The notes below the pieces were generated by a model that saw only the letters and a list, made by a program, of their open reading frames with translations, was not told the DNA's origin and did no database searches. 64,000 nucleotides of DNA, taken from NCBI GenBank assembly GCA_965203435.1, contig CBDBCU010000006.1, positions 248,001 to 312,000 of the forward strand, in the 5' to 3' direction. The number at the start of each line of letters is the position of its first letter. The first letter of the stretch is position 1. This document shows, piece by piece, positions 17,123-26,259 of this stretch. Source of the stretch: CBDBCU01 sp965203435 (GTDB taxonomy: Bacteria > Chloroflexota > Dehalococcoidia > Lucifugimonadales > UBA3495). Position numbers and translations under genes: made by a program.

Positions 17123-17168
17123 GGGGGGATAAGGAAAGGCAAATCCGGCGCAAGGGCAACGCCGGCCG

Positions 17169-19916
17169 CTACCGCTCAAACCCGGCATACCGCCGGCCGG
17201 TCACCGACGGCTCCATAGACAGTTGGCGGCGGATGCTGTCCCCTTCCTCAGCGTCCAAGCCCAAGGCGGCGACCACCGCCGCATCCAACCCCTGCCGTAC
17301 CGGGCAGTTATTCATCTGCGGCAGCGGCCGCAGCACCGCATTGGCATACTGGTCATAAGCCGCCGCCAGTTGGGAAACCGCCGCCTCGCCCATAGCGGCG
17401 AAGTCGGGGATAACCAGTTTCCGCATATCATCTATGGAAAACCGGGGGTAAGAGGGCGTCGTATTGGAACGGTCGCCCAACATTGCCAGCACGCCTACCG
17501 AGGAGTTAAGGTAGGCGCAGATAGCCCGCTCCAGGGTATCGCTGTTTATCCCCGAAATTACAGGGCGACAGGGCACCCACGCCGACCCTATTGCCCGTTC
17601 ATCCAGCCTGACCGCAAACACGCGGACAGTATTCAAGCGGGCGCGCTCCGGCAACAGCAACCGGCTTCGCTGCTGCCAAAGATTATCCGCGCCGGATTCT
17701 TTGCCGCTTTTAGGGGAGATATAGGAATCGGGCCGGGTGCTCATTCCTTGGATGAGGTCCGTCTTATGATCCCACAAAGCCACCATTCCCTGCACGGTGG
17801 GCAACGACTCCCGGTTGAAGTTCCCCCGGATCGCGCCTCCGGATGGCCCGATATTAGCGATTTCCCCTAGTGCAAGACCGGGGAAAAATTCATTTCGCCG
17901 CAGCGAAACGAATTTCTCCGCCAAATTCGGCGAAAGAAATTGCACCGCGCCCCAGTTGCCGGCGGCAATCAAAGGAACCGGCCACTGCTGCACCGTGCCA
18001 TAGCCCTGTCTGGCCACGGTGCCATCGGCGATAGCCGCCGCTGCATTAAACGCTTCGGCCGGCGTGTCCGGATTCCGGGCCAGGTTGATTACCTGCGTCG
18101 GCGGCTTTCGCCCGCGGCCCGCCGGCCAACGCCGGCAGACCAGCAGCATCTCCCCGATGCTGGTATTTTCGGAGAAGTAAATCCGCTCCGGGTCGTGAGA
18201 GGTTACGATGGTCTCGATATGGTAGCGGTCAGCCAGGTGCTGGCGAATTTCCAGCGCTGAGGCGTTGGTAGCCGTTACCAGAGGCAAAATCGCGGCGATT
18301 ACCCCCGTTTCCGCTTTGTTGATAAAGTCCGCCAGCACCATAAAGGCGTTGCCGTTGCTGGAAAGATGCACCGGCTTGTTGGCGAACAGCTCCTTTTCCC
18401 GGCTTTTGAGCTTCAGTTCCTCCTCCTCGGTGAACTGATCGTGCCGCAGGTCAGAGCGGGTAAAGGGCGGGTTCATAATCACCAAGTCCGACGGTTCGGC
18501 CATATCCGCCGCCGCGTCCCCGTTGACCTGGGTGGCTTTGGATCCGCCATTGGGCCAAGGCATCAGCATCGGCTTCTGATCCAGAAACTCCAGGGAACCC
18601 AGGTGGGCTACGCCGTCGGCATCCACCCCCAACAGGCTGCGCCAGATTTTCATTTTCTGGAATTGGGTGGAGGGGGACAGCAAACCCAGGGTCGTGGCCG
18701 CCATGTGGGTCGCGGTCAGGTTCACATCATAGCCGGCCAGCACCTGCTCAATCAGGGCGGCGGAAAAGACAGCATCATCCCGCAGCCGGGGGTTGAGGTC
18801 CCTAATCCGCTCCGCGGCCGCCATCAGCAAGGTGCCGGTGCCACAGGCCGGGTCGGTAATCCGCAGCCGGGCCACGGCCGCCGGATCCTGCCAATCGCAC
18901 ATTGATTCCGTGATCGCCAAGGCCGCCAGCAAGGTAGCCGCCGGGGTAGTGGTGTAAAAGGAGCCGTCGTAGCGAGCCGAATCCAGCACGGTATGGAAAA
19001 TCCGGCCCAGCAGGTCGTGGCGCAGGCTGGCAATGTTTTCCGCGGCTTTCAAGGCGGCGGCCGCCACTTCGCTGATGGCTACCGAAACCGCCGGCTCCGG
19101 CGGACACGCGCCCAAAGCCGCCCGGCCGGTCTGAAAGATGGGCTTGTAATCCAGGGCCAGGATCAGATCCCAGGCCTGGCGGAAATCGGCGATGTTCGTA
19201 TCGGAATTGGCGCAATGTTGGGCCATCGCCGGCGGCCAGGGGCCGGCATAGGGCGGCGGCGGATTATAGCGATTGTCCCGTTCCGGGCGCATATCTCGCA
19301 GGTGGACATCCAGGCGGGAATGGAACATCACCGCCGTAGCCACTACCAGCATAGCCCGCTTGGCCGGAGCGTCCCAGGGATTCCGCACCGGCCGGCCGTT
19401 ACGGGTTTGTCGGGGCAAGTCCAGGGCTTGAGCCAACAGTTCTTTCTGCGCCGCGCTCAGTCGCTGCACCGCCCCGTCCAGGCTGCTGGACAGGCTGGCC
19501 GCCACATTGTCCGGATTGCCCAGCTGAGCCGGGGCCAAGCGAAGGACCGATACCAACCGCTCCAGATCCCCGCCCGTCCACTGGGCGGCCTGGGAACTGC
19601 CATCCCGCACCGTCCAGATGAATTTCGCCGCCGGCAGGGTTTCCGGGGCGCTGTTGGCCGGATAGCAGACAGCCACGGCGCACGTCGCCAAGCCCTGTTT
19701 CAGCCGGGCGTCGGCATCCTTGATAGCATCGGTTTGCTTAGCCGGGGTTTGCCCGTGTTCCGCTTCCACGGCAATTGTCGCCGAACCGATATGGACTTCC
19801 ACATCAATGCGGCGGCGGTTGGGGTGCATAACCTCGGGCCGGGCGTCCATTCCCAGGCCGCGCAACGCCGCCGCCAGGGCAATGTTCAAGGTGCTTTCCC
19901 ATTCCCGCGTGGTCAT
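17169..19916 (-). CDS. Large adenine-specific DNA methylase, possibly with nuclease
   Basis: The 915-residue protein contains an N6-adenine methylase core: motif I D355-P-A-C-G-T-G and motif IV N482-P-P-F. The N-terminus has R-I-D38-V-E followed by I-A-V-E51-A-E53, which resembles a degenerate PD-(D/E)XK nuclease centre without a clear lysine. The C-terminal ~250 residues, after the methylase, resemble a target-recognition region. The architecture is that of type IIG/IIL single-chain restriction-modification enzymes. No separate restriction or specificity gene is adjacent; it is divergent from dnaJ. Confidence 0.75.
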   Translation of the reverse strand: MTTREWESTLNIALAAALRGLGMDARPEVMHPNRRRIDVEVHIGSATIAVEAEHGQTPAKQTDAIKDADARLKQGLATCAVAVCYPANSAPETLPAAKFIWTVRDGSSQAAQWTGGDLERLVSVLRLAPAQLGNPDNVAASLSSSLDGAVQRLSAAQKELLAQALDLPRQTRNGRPVRNPWDAPAKRAMLVVATAVMFHSRLDVHLRDMRPERDNRYNPPPPYAGPWPPAMAQHCANSDTNIADFRQAWDLILALDYKPIFQTGRAALGACPPEPAVSVAISEVAAAALKAAENIASLRHDLLGRIFHTVLDSARYDGSFYTTTPAATLLAALAITESMCDWQDPAAVARLRITDPACGTGTLLMAAAERIRDLNPRLRDDAVFSAALIEQVLAGYDVNLTATHMAATTLGLLSPSTQFQKMKIWRSLLGVDADGVAHLGSLEFLDQKPMLMPWPNGGSKATQVNGDAAADMAEPSDLVIMNPPFTRSDLRHDQFTEEEELKLKSREKELFANKPVHLSSNGNAFMVLADFINKAETGVIAAILPLVTATNASALEIRQHLADRYHIETIVTSHDPERIYFSENTSIGEMLLVCRRWPAGRGRKPPTQVINLARNPDTPAEAFNAAAAIADGTVARQGYGTVQQWPVPLIAAGNWGAVQFLSPNLAEKFVSLRRNEFFPGLALGEIANIGPSGGAIRGNFNRESLPTVQGMVALWDHKTDLIQGMSTRPDSYISPKSGKESGADNLWQQRSRLLLPERARLNTVRVFAVRLDERAIGSAWVPCRPVISGINSDTLERAICAYLNSSVGVLAMLGDRSNTTPSYPRFSIDDMRKLVIPDFAAMGEAAVSQLAAAYDQYANAVLRPLPQMNNCPVRQGLDAAVVAALGLDAEEGDSIRRQLSMEPSVTGRRYAGFER

Positions 19917-19988
19917 CGCCGAGCCTCCTTATGCCGCCGGGCAAGGGAATTATACAAGGATTTGGCCGGTTGCGGCAATCAGCGCCTA

Positions 19989-20017
19989 TTGAGCAATCCC
20001 GGATTTTCCCTTATAAT
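19989..20017 (+). promoter_or_regulatory. dnaJ promoter
   Basis: TTGAGC (19989-19994) and TATAAT (20012-20017) are separated by 17 bases, about 58 bases before the dnaJ start. No CIRCE-like operator was found. Confidence 0.65.
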
Positions 20018-20074
20018 AATCCCGTTGCCGGCCCGGCCGGGCCGCCATTCCGAAACACCACCGGACGAATTAGT

Positions 20075-21244
20075 ATGCCGCAGACGGATTACTACGAGGT
20101 TCTAGGCGTCTCCCGTCAGGATTCCGAGGAGGAAATCCGCCGGGCTTTTCGCCGCAAGGCGATGGAGTTTCATCCCGACCGGAATAAGGATCCGGGAGCC
20201 GAGGAAAAGTTCAAGGAAGTCAACGAAGCCTACCAGGTGCTGACCGACGCCAAAAAGCGCGCCCAGTATGACCGCTTCGGCCACGCCGGGGTCAACGGCA
20301 ACGGCTTTGACCGCCCCTTTGACGGCTTTGATGTTTTCGGCGGCTTCGGCGATATTTTCGACTCCTTTTTCGGCGATGCCGGCGGCCGCCGCGCCCGGGG
20401 GCCGCAGCGCGGCGGCGACCTCCAGCAGCAACTGACCCTCTCCTTTGAGGAAGCGGCCTTTGGCGTAGAGCGGGAAGTGGCCGTTTCCCGCATCGAAATC
20501 TGCCACCACTGCTCCGGCAACGGCAGCGAACCCGGCACGGCGGTCAATGCCTGCGCTACCTGCGGCGGCCGCGGCCAAGTGCGCCGCACCCAGCGCAGCG
20601 TGTTCGGGCAATTCACCCAGGTCGCGGCCTGTCCCGCCTGCCAGGGCCGGGGCAGCGTCATTGAAACCCCCTGCTCCGCCTGCCGCGGCGGCGGTATGGA
20701 ACGGCGCAGCCGGCCGACTCTGGTCAATATCCCCGCCGGCATCCAGGATGGAATGTCGGTACGCTTGACCGGCAAGGGCAATACCGGCAGCCAGGGCGGG
20801 CCGCCGGGCAATCTGTATATTCAGGTAACGGTGCAACCCCACGCCTTTTTTGAGCGAGAGGAGTACGACATCCTCTATGAGCTGCCGCTGAATGTGGCCG
20901 AGGCGGCCCTGGGCGTGGAAAAATCCATTCCCACTTTAGAGGGCGAAGCCGCGCCGCTGAAAATCCCCCAAGGCACCCAGCCCGGCGCCCAGTTCCGCAT
21001 CCGGGGCAAGGGTATCGCCCATGTCAACAGCGGGCGCAAGGGCGATTTGCGCGTCTTTGTCGATGTGCAAGTGCCCAAGAAACTGAACAAACGCCAGCGG
21101 CAGATCCTCGAGGAGTTTGCCCAAACCCTGGATCCGAACTTTGCCGCCGCAGCCGCCCCGGAGACTCCGGAAACCGACGCCGGCGAAGCCGATGGCGGCA
21201 AGGATAAGGGCATCTTTGGCCGCATTAAGGAAGCCCTGGGCTAG
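20075..21244 (+). CDS. dnaJ: Chaperone DnaJ, class A
   Basis: DnaJ stimulates the DnaK ATPase and delivers unfolded clients. The start is ATG 20075, where the J-domain begins; the open frame extends upstream without support. The 389-residue protein has the J-domain with H33-P-D, a Gly/Phe-rich linker (about 70-105), four zinc-finger repeats C-H-H-C-S-G-N-G, C-A-T-C-G-G-R-G, C-P-A-C-Q-G-R-G and C-S-A-C-R-G-G-G, and the C-terminal substrate-binding domains. The tail is Ala/Glu/Asp rich. prmA follows after 14 bases, a pairing common in bacteria. Confidence 0.96.
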   Translation: MPQTDYYEVLGVSRQDSEEEIRRAFRRKAMEFHPDRNKDPGAEEKFKEVNEAYQVLTDAKKRAQYDRFGHAGVNGNGFDRPFDGFDVFGGFGDIFDSFFGDAGGRRARGPQRGGDLQQQLTLSFEEAAFGVEREVAVSRIEICHHCSGNGSEPGTAVNACATCGGRGQVRRTQRSVFGQFTQVAACPACQGRGSVIETPCSACRGGGMERRSRPTLVNIPAGIQDGMSVRLTGKGNTGSQGGPPGNLYIQVTVQPHAFFEREEYDILYELPLNVAEAALGVEKSIPTLEGEAAPLKIPQGTQPGAQFRIRGKGIAHVNSGRKGDLRVFVDVQVPKKLNKRQRQILEEFAQTLDPNFAAAAAPETPETDAGEADGGKDKGIFGRIKEALG

Positions 21245-21258
21245 ACGGCTGGGGCGGG

Positions 21259-22137
21259 ATGGACAGGACGCTTTTCCCGATGTGGCAGGAAATCAGCATC
21301 AGCGTACCCTTCGAGTATGTGGAGCCTATTTCCTATCTGTTCGACCGCTACGGCTACGGCTTGGCAATGGAGGAGGACGGCCCCGACCGCATAAAACTCC
21401 GCACCTACCTGCCCGGCGATGCCCGCCAGCGCTACGCCCATATCGAGGTGGGGGTCAAGCTGACCAACATCCTCGAACCCATCGGCGAATTGACCGCCAC
21501 TCCCCTGGCCGATGCCGACTGGCAAAATGCCTGGAAATCCCACTTCAACCTGCTGAAAATCGGCCGGCGGCTGGTCATCAAGCCCTCCTGGATTGACTAT
21601 GAACCGGCCGCCGATGAACTGGTCATTGAACTGGATCCGGGGCTGGCTTTCGGCACCGGCTACCATCCCACCACCTACACCTGCCTGCAAGCGATGGAGC
21701 ATTGCGCCCGGCCGGGAATGACCGTATTGGATTTGGGCGTCGGTTCCGGCATCTTGACCATCGCCGCCGTCAAACTGGGCGCGGCCCGGGTAGTAGCCCT
21801 GGACATTGACCCGCAGGCCATCCAGTCGGCCCGGCAGAACTTCCGCCGCGCCGGGATCCGCCGGCAGATTGACCTGGCCCAGGGCAGCCTGCCGCATCCC
21901 CTGGCCCCGGCCGCCGCCTTTGACCTGGCCCTGGCTAACATATCGGCCCGGGGCGTCCGGGAACGGGCCGTCGACTTGCGCGCCGCCCTCCGTCCCACGG
22001 GCGCGCTGATTGCCTCGGGTATCATTCAGGAACAGCATCAGGAAACGGCGGCGGCCCTGCACCAGGCCGGCTTTGCCCGCATCGAAGTCTGGCCCAAAGA
22101 GGATTGGATAACCCTGACTTGCCATCCGGAAGCCTAG
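21259..22137 (+). CDS. prmA: Ribosomal protein L11 methyltransferase
   Basis: PrmA trimethylates ribosomal protein L11 with S-adenosylmethionine. The 292-residue protein shows D-P-G-L-A-F-G-T-G-Y-H-P-T-T (near 127), motif I L-D-L-G-V-G-S-G-I-L (near 157) and N-I-S-A in place of the usual N-I-L-A. The start at 21259 has a GGGGCGGG ribosome site; an internal ATG at 21280 lacks one. It lies 14 bases after dnaJ. Confidence 0.9.
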   Translation: MDRTLFPMWQEISISVPFEYVEPISYLFDRYGYGLAMEEDGPDRIKLRTYLPGDARQRYAHIEVGVKLTNILEPIGELTATPLADADWQNAWKSHFNLLKIGRRLVIKPSWIDYEPAADELVIELDPGLAFGTGYHPTTYTCLQAMEHCARPGMTVLDLGVGSGILTIAAVKLGAARVVALDIDPQAIQSARQNFRRAGIRRQIDLAQGSLPHPLAPAAAFDLALANISARGVRERAVDLRAALRPTGALIASGIIQEQHQETAAALHQAGFARIEVWPKEDWITLTCHPEA

Positions 22138-22184
22138 ACAGGGGGTAGGGATGGGGGCTAATATATTCCTTAACGAGGATTCTT

Positions 22185-22589
22185 TTGCTGCCCTTTGAGT
22201 TCAGGATAGACCAAACGCCGGTTTCCCAGCAAGCGCGCCGCCGGAAGCTGCTTAACGAATGGCGCACTCTTGTACGCCGCAGCGCCGAGCAGTATTGGCC
22301 GGACGGAGAGATGCCATTCGACGGCCGCCTGATGGTGACCATTGTCTATTTCTATGAAGGGATAGATCTGGATGTAGATAACATCCCTAAACCGATCCTG
22401 GATGGCATTAAGGGGTTAGTTTATGGCGATGACCGCCAGATAACCGACCTGGTGTGCAGCAAGCGGGAGTTGAGGAAAAACATCCCTTTTCCTGAGCTTT
22501 CGGACCTCCTGCGGGAGGGTATTAACCGGGGCAATCCCTTTGTATATACTTGGGTGGCAGCAGCCCCAGGCCCGGAGGTTATTTACTGA
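22185..22589 (+). CDS. RusA-like Holliday junction endonuclease
   Basis: The 134-residue protein starts at TTG 22185 with GAGGAT just upstream. It carries the RusA signature G-I-D-L-D-V-D-N-I-P-K-P-I-L-D-G-I-K-G-L followed by Y-G-D-D-R-Q-I, which provides the acidic metal-binding residues used to cut Holliday junctions. It begins 47 bases after prmA, and its TGA overlaps the ATG of the next gene (TGATG), so it opens a coupled cluster with a nuclease-like gene, a kinase-like gene and a phosphatase-like gene. Confidence 0.85.
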   Translation: MLPFEFRIDQTPVSQQARRRKLLNEWRTLVRRSAEQYWPDGEMPFDGRLMVTIVYFYEGIDLDVDNIPKPILDGIKGLVYGDDRQITDLVCSKRELRKNIPFPELSDLLREGINRGNPFVYTWVAAAPGPEVIY

Positions 22590-23293
22590 TGACTCCGTTA
22601 ATGTCGCTGGAGCGGCAAAAGGCACAGGAAATCGCCGCCCAATACCGGAAAGGGAACTACGAGGTCATCGCGGATCCCGCTCCGGAACAGCTGCCGGATT
22701 TCCTGAAAGACTTTTGCCCCGACCTGCTGGTCCGCCTTGGCGACTATGCCAAGGTGATCGAGGTAAAATCCCGCGCGTCCTTGGTTGAAACCCAGGGCGG
22801 GGTCGGTTTGGCACGGGTTCTGGCCGACAAGCCGAACTGGGGGCATGAGCTGTTTCTGGTCGGGCGGGCCGAGCATTTGCAACTGGCTGCGGATGCCTAT
22901 GCCTTTGACCGGGAAGCGGTCTTGCAAAACTTGGCAAAATCCAAATCCCTGCTGGCCGCCGAGTTGCCGGAAGCGGCTTTGCTGGTATCCTGGGCGGCGT
23001 TGGAAGCCACGGTGCGGCTGCGAAACCGGTTGGAGGGAGTTCCGCCGGACTTTATCACCGCCCCGGCCCTGTTAAGTCTGGCGGTGTATCACGGCGCCTT
23101 GTCCGGCAAGGATTATCAGTCTTTGCTGGCGATAATGGACTACCGCAACGCGGCCGCCCATGGATTTTCTACGGAATCCTTTGACCCGGCCCTGGTGCGG
23201 CAGCTGAATCGTATGGTGCGGCGATTGCTGCCATCGGCGGCGGCCTTGGAACGATCTGACCGAAACGCCGCCAAAGCCGGCCCGGGGGACTAG
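22589..23293 (+). CDS. PD-(D/E)XK-like plus HEPN-like domain protein
   Basis: The start is ATG 22589, overlapping the RusA stop, with GGAGG upstream. In the 234-residue product the first half has P-D45-L-L-V-R followed by V-I-E58-V-K60-S, the classic spacing of a PD-(D/E)XK nuclease centre. The second half is helical and contains R186-N-A-A-A-H191, an R-x4-H motif typical of HEPN ribonucleases. The combination suggests a nucleic-acid-cutting effector or regulator, but activity is inferred from motifs only. The kinase-like gene starts 5 bases later. Confidence 0.6.
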   Translation: MTPLMSLERQKAQEIAAQYRKGNYEVIADPAPEQLPDFLKDFCPDLLVRLGDYAKVIEVKSRASLVETQGGVGLARVLADKPNWGHELFLVGRAEHLQLAADAYAFDREAVLQNLAKSKSLLAAELPEAALLVSWAALEATVRLRNRLEGVPPDFITAPALLSLAVYHGALSGKDYQSLLAIMDYRNAAAHGFSTESFDPALVRQLNRMVRRLLPSAAALERSDRNAAKAGPGD

Positions 23294-23298
23294 TCTCT

Positions 23299-24336
23299 AT
23301 GAAACCTGTGAACCTGAACCGCTACCAACTTGCCGGGCTGCTGGGCAGCGGCGCCGATTATGAAGTCCGCGCCGCCATCGACCAGGAAACCGGCCAGGAG
23401 GTAGTGCTGAAACGGCCGGTGCCGCAGATGATTGCCCGCCGGATGCATACCGCCGTCGAGGCCCGCACCGACCGCACTATCCAGGTTCATGCCGAGCTGG
23501 GTTCGTCCATCCCCGGCCTGGCCCCCATCCTGGGCTATACCGAGCGGGCCAATCACGACGCCTATTTCGGGGAGGACTTGGGGCAGGATTATCGGGTCAT
23601 AATCGCGGCCCGGGCCGAGGGTATCCCCCTGGTGGGCGATCCCCGCTCCCGCATCCTGCGCGTTCCCATCGGCCTGGGGCAAAACCTGTTCGCCCTGTTC
23701 CCCCTGGGCTATCAGGATCCGGCGGATCCTTTCCCGGTGCAGCGGCAGCTGCTGGCGGCGCAGGAAAAGTTTCAGCAAGCCGGCTATGTTCTACTGGATC
23801 TGGGGCCGCAAAACCTGTTCTTTCAGCCGGCCAACGCCGCCATAACCATCATTGACTCCGGCGCCCTGCTGACCCCGGACAATGACCGCACTCCGGTCGG
23901 CCGGGGGCCGCAGGATATTCACGACTTCTATCTGGAAATGCTCAAGTTCTACACCACGATTGATGAACCGCCGACGGATTCCAACGGCTACCGCGACCCC
24001 TACAATCTGCGGCCGGTGGTGAACTTTGAGCAGGAACTGGCGGCAATGGCCGGCCAACTGCAAAGGGCGGAGGGCATTGCTATGGCTGAAATCCAAGCGG
24101 CCGGCTTGCCGCTGCTAAACCACGTACAACAGCGCGGCTATGCGGACTTTGCCGATTTCCGCCGGGATTATACCGCCTATCTGGACGCCCTGGCGGAGCG
24201 AAATCGTCAATTGTCTGATTTATCCGACCGGCGGCGGGCCTGGCAGGAAGCCCTGGAACTGTTGCGCGCCGACCCTTGGCGTCGCTATCGCTTTGACCCG
24301 GACTCCCAACTGGCCGGATTCGCAGCCCGGTCTTGA
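23299..24336 (+). CDS. Protein kinase-like protein
   Basis: The 345-residue protein resembles an atypical bacterial Ser/Thr protein kinase. It has a glycine-rich loop G15-S-G-A-D-Y-E-V, a candidate ATP-binding K38 in V-V-L-K-R, a catalytic-loop-like D167-L-G-P-Q-N172 and a metal-binding I-I-D186-S-G replacing DFG. The HRD His and Arg are absent. No membrane segment or sensor domain is seen. Its neighbours, a nuclease/HEPN-like protein and a PP2C-like phosphatase, suggest reversible phosphorylation controls the nuclease. Confidence 0.65.
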   Translation: MKPVNLNRYQLAGLLGSGADYEVRAAIDQETGQEVVLKRPVPQMIARRMHTAVEARTDRTIQVHAELGSSIPGLAPILGYTERANHDAYFGEDLGQDYRVIIAARAEGIPLVGDPRSRILRVPIGLGQNLFALFPLGYQDPADPFPVQRQLLAAQEKFQQAGYVLLDLGPQNLFFQPANAAITIIDSGALLTPDNDRTPVGRGPQDIHDFYLEMLKFYTTIDEPPTDSNGYRDPYNLRPVVNFEQELAAMAGQLQRAEGIAMAEIQAAGLPLLNHVQQRGYADFADFRRDYTAYLDALAERNRQLSDLSDRRRAWQEALELLRADPWRRYRFDPDSQLAGFAARS

Positions 24337-24373
24337 GAAAACGGGATAAACCTTTTGGAGCTAGAGGATTGAC

Positions 24374-25060
24374 ATGGCTAGTCAGCAACTTTCCAGCCTG
24401 GTGGCAACCCTTTACGACAATTCCACCCACGGCGAGGACACCTACCTGATTAAAGACCTGGGCAACGGCCATTTTCTGGACGCGGTGCTGGACGGAGTAA
24501 CCGGCCACGGCGGCGCGGAAGCCAGCAGTTCCGTGGCCGCCGCCCTGGACGCGGCCCGCATTGCCGGCCCGGAGGATGTGGTCGCCGCCCTGGAGGAGCA
24601 GAACGCCGACTTTTTCCAGGTGGGCGGCGGGCGCTTTCTGCTGACCACCGTATCGGTAGCCCTTTTCCTGGGCGGGCCGCTCTACATCATCAGCGCCGGC
24701 GACAGCCCGGTCTTTCGGCTGCGCGGCGCCGAACATCAGCAGCTTTCCGGGCGCATCGGCGGCATTTTGCGGATGGGGACGGCCAAGGCCATCGGCGCCG
24801 GGGCTGACCTGAACCTGCACCGGGCCGAGGTCGATTTGCAGCCGGGCGACCGCCTGATAACCGCCTCCGACGGCGTAACCGACAATGTGAACCCGGCGGA
24901 ATTGGCCGAACTGGTACGGCAGGCCGCCGACCCGGAAAGGGCCGCCGCCGCCGTCAAAAGCGCCATCGACGACCGCTTGGAACGCGGCATCACCCCGGAA
25001 CTGCTGGGCGGCCGTTTCCGCCACGACGACCAAACGGGCATTTTCCGGTTTTTCCCGTAG
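24374..25060 (+). CDS. PP2C-like protein phosphatase
   Basis: The 228-residue protein matches the PPM/PP2C fold: G-E21-D22-T-Y, D36-A-V-L-D40-G-V near the N-terminus, L-L-T-T-V-S-V-A-L-F (near 90), I-S-A-G-D-S-P-V (near 107), A-S-D166-G-V-T-D-N and H-D218-D219-Q-T-G. These Asp residues bind the two metal ions that hydrolyse phospho-Ser/Thr. It is the last gene of the rusA-nuclease-kinase cluster and is the natural counter-enzyme of the kinase-like protein. Confidence 0.8.
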   Translation: MASQQLSSLVATLYDNSTHGEDTYLIKDLGNGHFLDAVLDGVTGHGGAEASSSVAAALDAARIAGPEDVVAALEEQNADFFQVGGGRFLLTTVSVALFLGGPLYIISAGDSPVFRLRGAEHQQLSGRIGGILRMGTAKAIGAGADLNLHRAEVDLQPGDRLITASDGVTDNVNPAELAELVRQAADPERAAAAVKSAIDDRLERGITPELLGGRFRHDDQTGIFRFFP

Positions 25061-25138
25061 CCGGCGCGGTTAGGGGCGGTGGGCAGACTGTTCTGATGTA
25101 AGGTATCCCCTGATCGACCTGATTCGATGAGCAAAGTT

Positions 25139-25173
25139 ATAGGGGCCAGCAACTTTAAGTTGCTGACCCCTAT
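25139..25173. terminator. Long perfect-like hairpin after the PP2C gene
   Basis: ATAGGGG-c-CAGCAACTT and AAGTTGCTG-a-CCCCTAT pair over 16 of 17 positions around a single loop base. It sits between convergent genes. No T-run follows on either strand, so it may be a bidirectional terminator or an mRNA-stabilising hairpin. Confidence 0.5.
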
Positions 25174-25224
25174 CGGCGGTTTAGGGAATGGTAGTTTATT
25201 CAGCCGTTCCCTACGAACCCGAAC

Positions 25225-25398
25225 CTACCGCTTGAGCCGTTCCCGCCAGTCCGCCGGGCGCTTGGCGAACCCCTGCGCCTGCCAATAGGCGTCGTTGTTG
25301 GGGTTGTTCTGCTGGCCCTTGTTGACCGAGTGCAGCGGGTGGTTCGGGTTCAGCTGATTCGCCCGGTTGTCACGGGCGGCGTTGCTTTTCCTGGGCAT
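25225..25398 (-). CDS. Small basic Asn-rich hypothetical protein
   Basis: The 57-residue protein starts at ATG 25398, with GGAGG 7 bases upstream. It is hydrophilic and rich in Asn, Arg and Gln, with the related segments N-Q-L-N-P-N-H-P and Q-Q-N-N-P-N-N-D-A-Y-W-Q. Similar Asn-Pro-Asn/Tyr-Trp small proteins occur in many bacteria, but I cannot assign a function. A longer frame from 25446 is not supported by a ribosome site. Confidence 0.6.
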   Translation of the reverse strand: MPRKSNAARDNRANQLNPNHPLHSVNKGQQNNPNNDAYWQAQGFAKRPADWRERLKR

Positions 25399-25641
25399 AA
25401 ACAAACCTCCGTAATATAATTTAGGGGTATATCGGCCAGACCGCATATTGCAGTCAATACGCCCAAGAAGTGGCCGATATAGGATTCCCCATTAACATTA
25501 TACACCGGCGGTTTTTCCTCCGCAACCCTTTTGAGCGTTATTCCCGGCAATTGCCTATCTCCCCTTGCCCCGTTACCCCTTTACCAGTATGCTAAAGACG
25601 CTTTCTTTAACTTGGATATACCCTCCTTGGAGCTTGGCGAT

Positions 25642-26091
25642 ATGCGAATTGCCCTGGGCGCGGACCATGCCGGTTTTTCCCTGAAAGAATCCCTGAAACC
25701 CTGGCTGGAATCCGGCGGCTATCAAGTTGCCGACCTGGGAGCCTATGCCCTGGATCCGGAGGATGATTACCCGGATTTTGCCGCCGCCGTAGCCCGGGCC
25801 GTGCAGGGCGGCGCTGCGGAACGGGGGATAATCGTCTGCGGCAGCGGCGTGGGGGCCAGCATCACCGCCAACAAGGTGGCCAGGGTGCGGGCCGGCCTGT
25901 GCCACGATACCTACAGCGGCCGGCAAGGCGTGGAACACGATGATATGAATGTGCTGTGCCTGGGGGCGCGCATTATCGGCATTGACCTGGCCAAAGAAAT
26001 CCTGACCGCCTTTCTAACCGCCGCCTTTCTGCCGGAAACCCGTTTCCAACGCCGCCTGGACAAACTGCTGCAAGTAGAGGCGGAGAGCTAG
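25642..26091 (+). CDS. rpiB: Ribose-5-phosphate isomerase B
   Basis: RpiB interconverts ribose 5-phosphate and ribulose 5-phosphate in the pentose phosphate pathway. The start ATG 25642 matches the family N-terminus M-R-I-A-L-G-A-D-H-A-G-F and has GGAG 9 bases upstream; the longer frame is unsupported. The 149-residue protein retains G-S-G-V-G-A-S-I-T-A-N-K, the R-A-G-L-C-H-D-T-Y-S segment and the H-D-D-M-N-V-L-C-L-G-A-R-I motif. The catalytic Cys lies in I-V-C-G-S-G. Confidence 0.93.
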   Translation: MRIALGADHAGFSLKESLKPWLESGGYQVADLGAYALDPEDDYPDFAAAVARAVQGGAAERGIIVCGSGVGASITANKVARVRAGLCHDTYSGRQGVEHDDMNVLCLGARIIGIDLAKEILTAFLTAAFLPETRFQRRLDKLLQVEAES

Positions 26092-26109
26092 GGCCGGATT
26101 GCCCTTTGC

Positions 26110-26233
26110 CCATCCTTCAACGATGTTCAGGATGAGCGGAAAGGATTGCCGTTTCAGAATAGGCAGAAAGGGCGGCCGGTTCAGAATAGGCGAAAAGGGC
26201 GGCTAGTTCATCCTGAACATCGTTGCAGGATGG
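26110..26233. repeat. Family B repeats in inverted orientation
   Basis: CATCCTTCAACGATGTTCAGGATGAGCGG (26111 on) and TTCATCCTGAACATCGTTGCAGGATGGG (26208 on) are inverted copies between the convergent rpiB and otsB genes. Between them, TTCAGAATAGGC-GAAAGGGCGGC is duplicated in tandem. Confidence 0.7.
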
Positions 26234-26259
26234 GCGAAATGGGGGAAATGAAACCGCCC

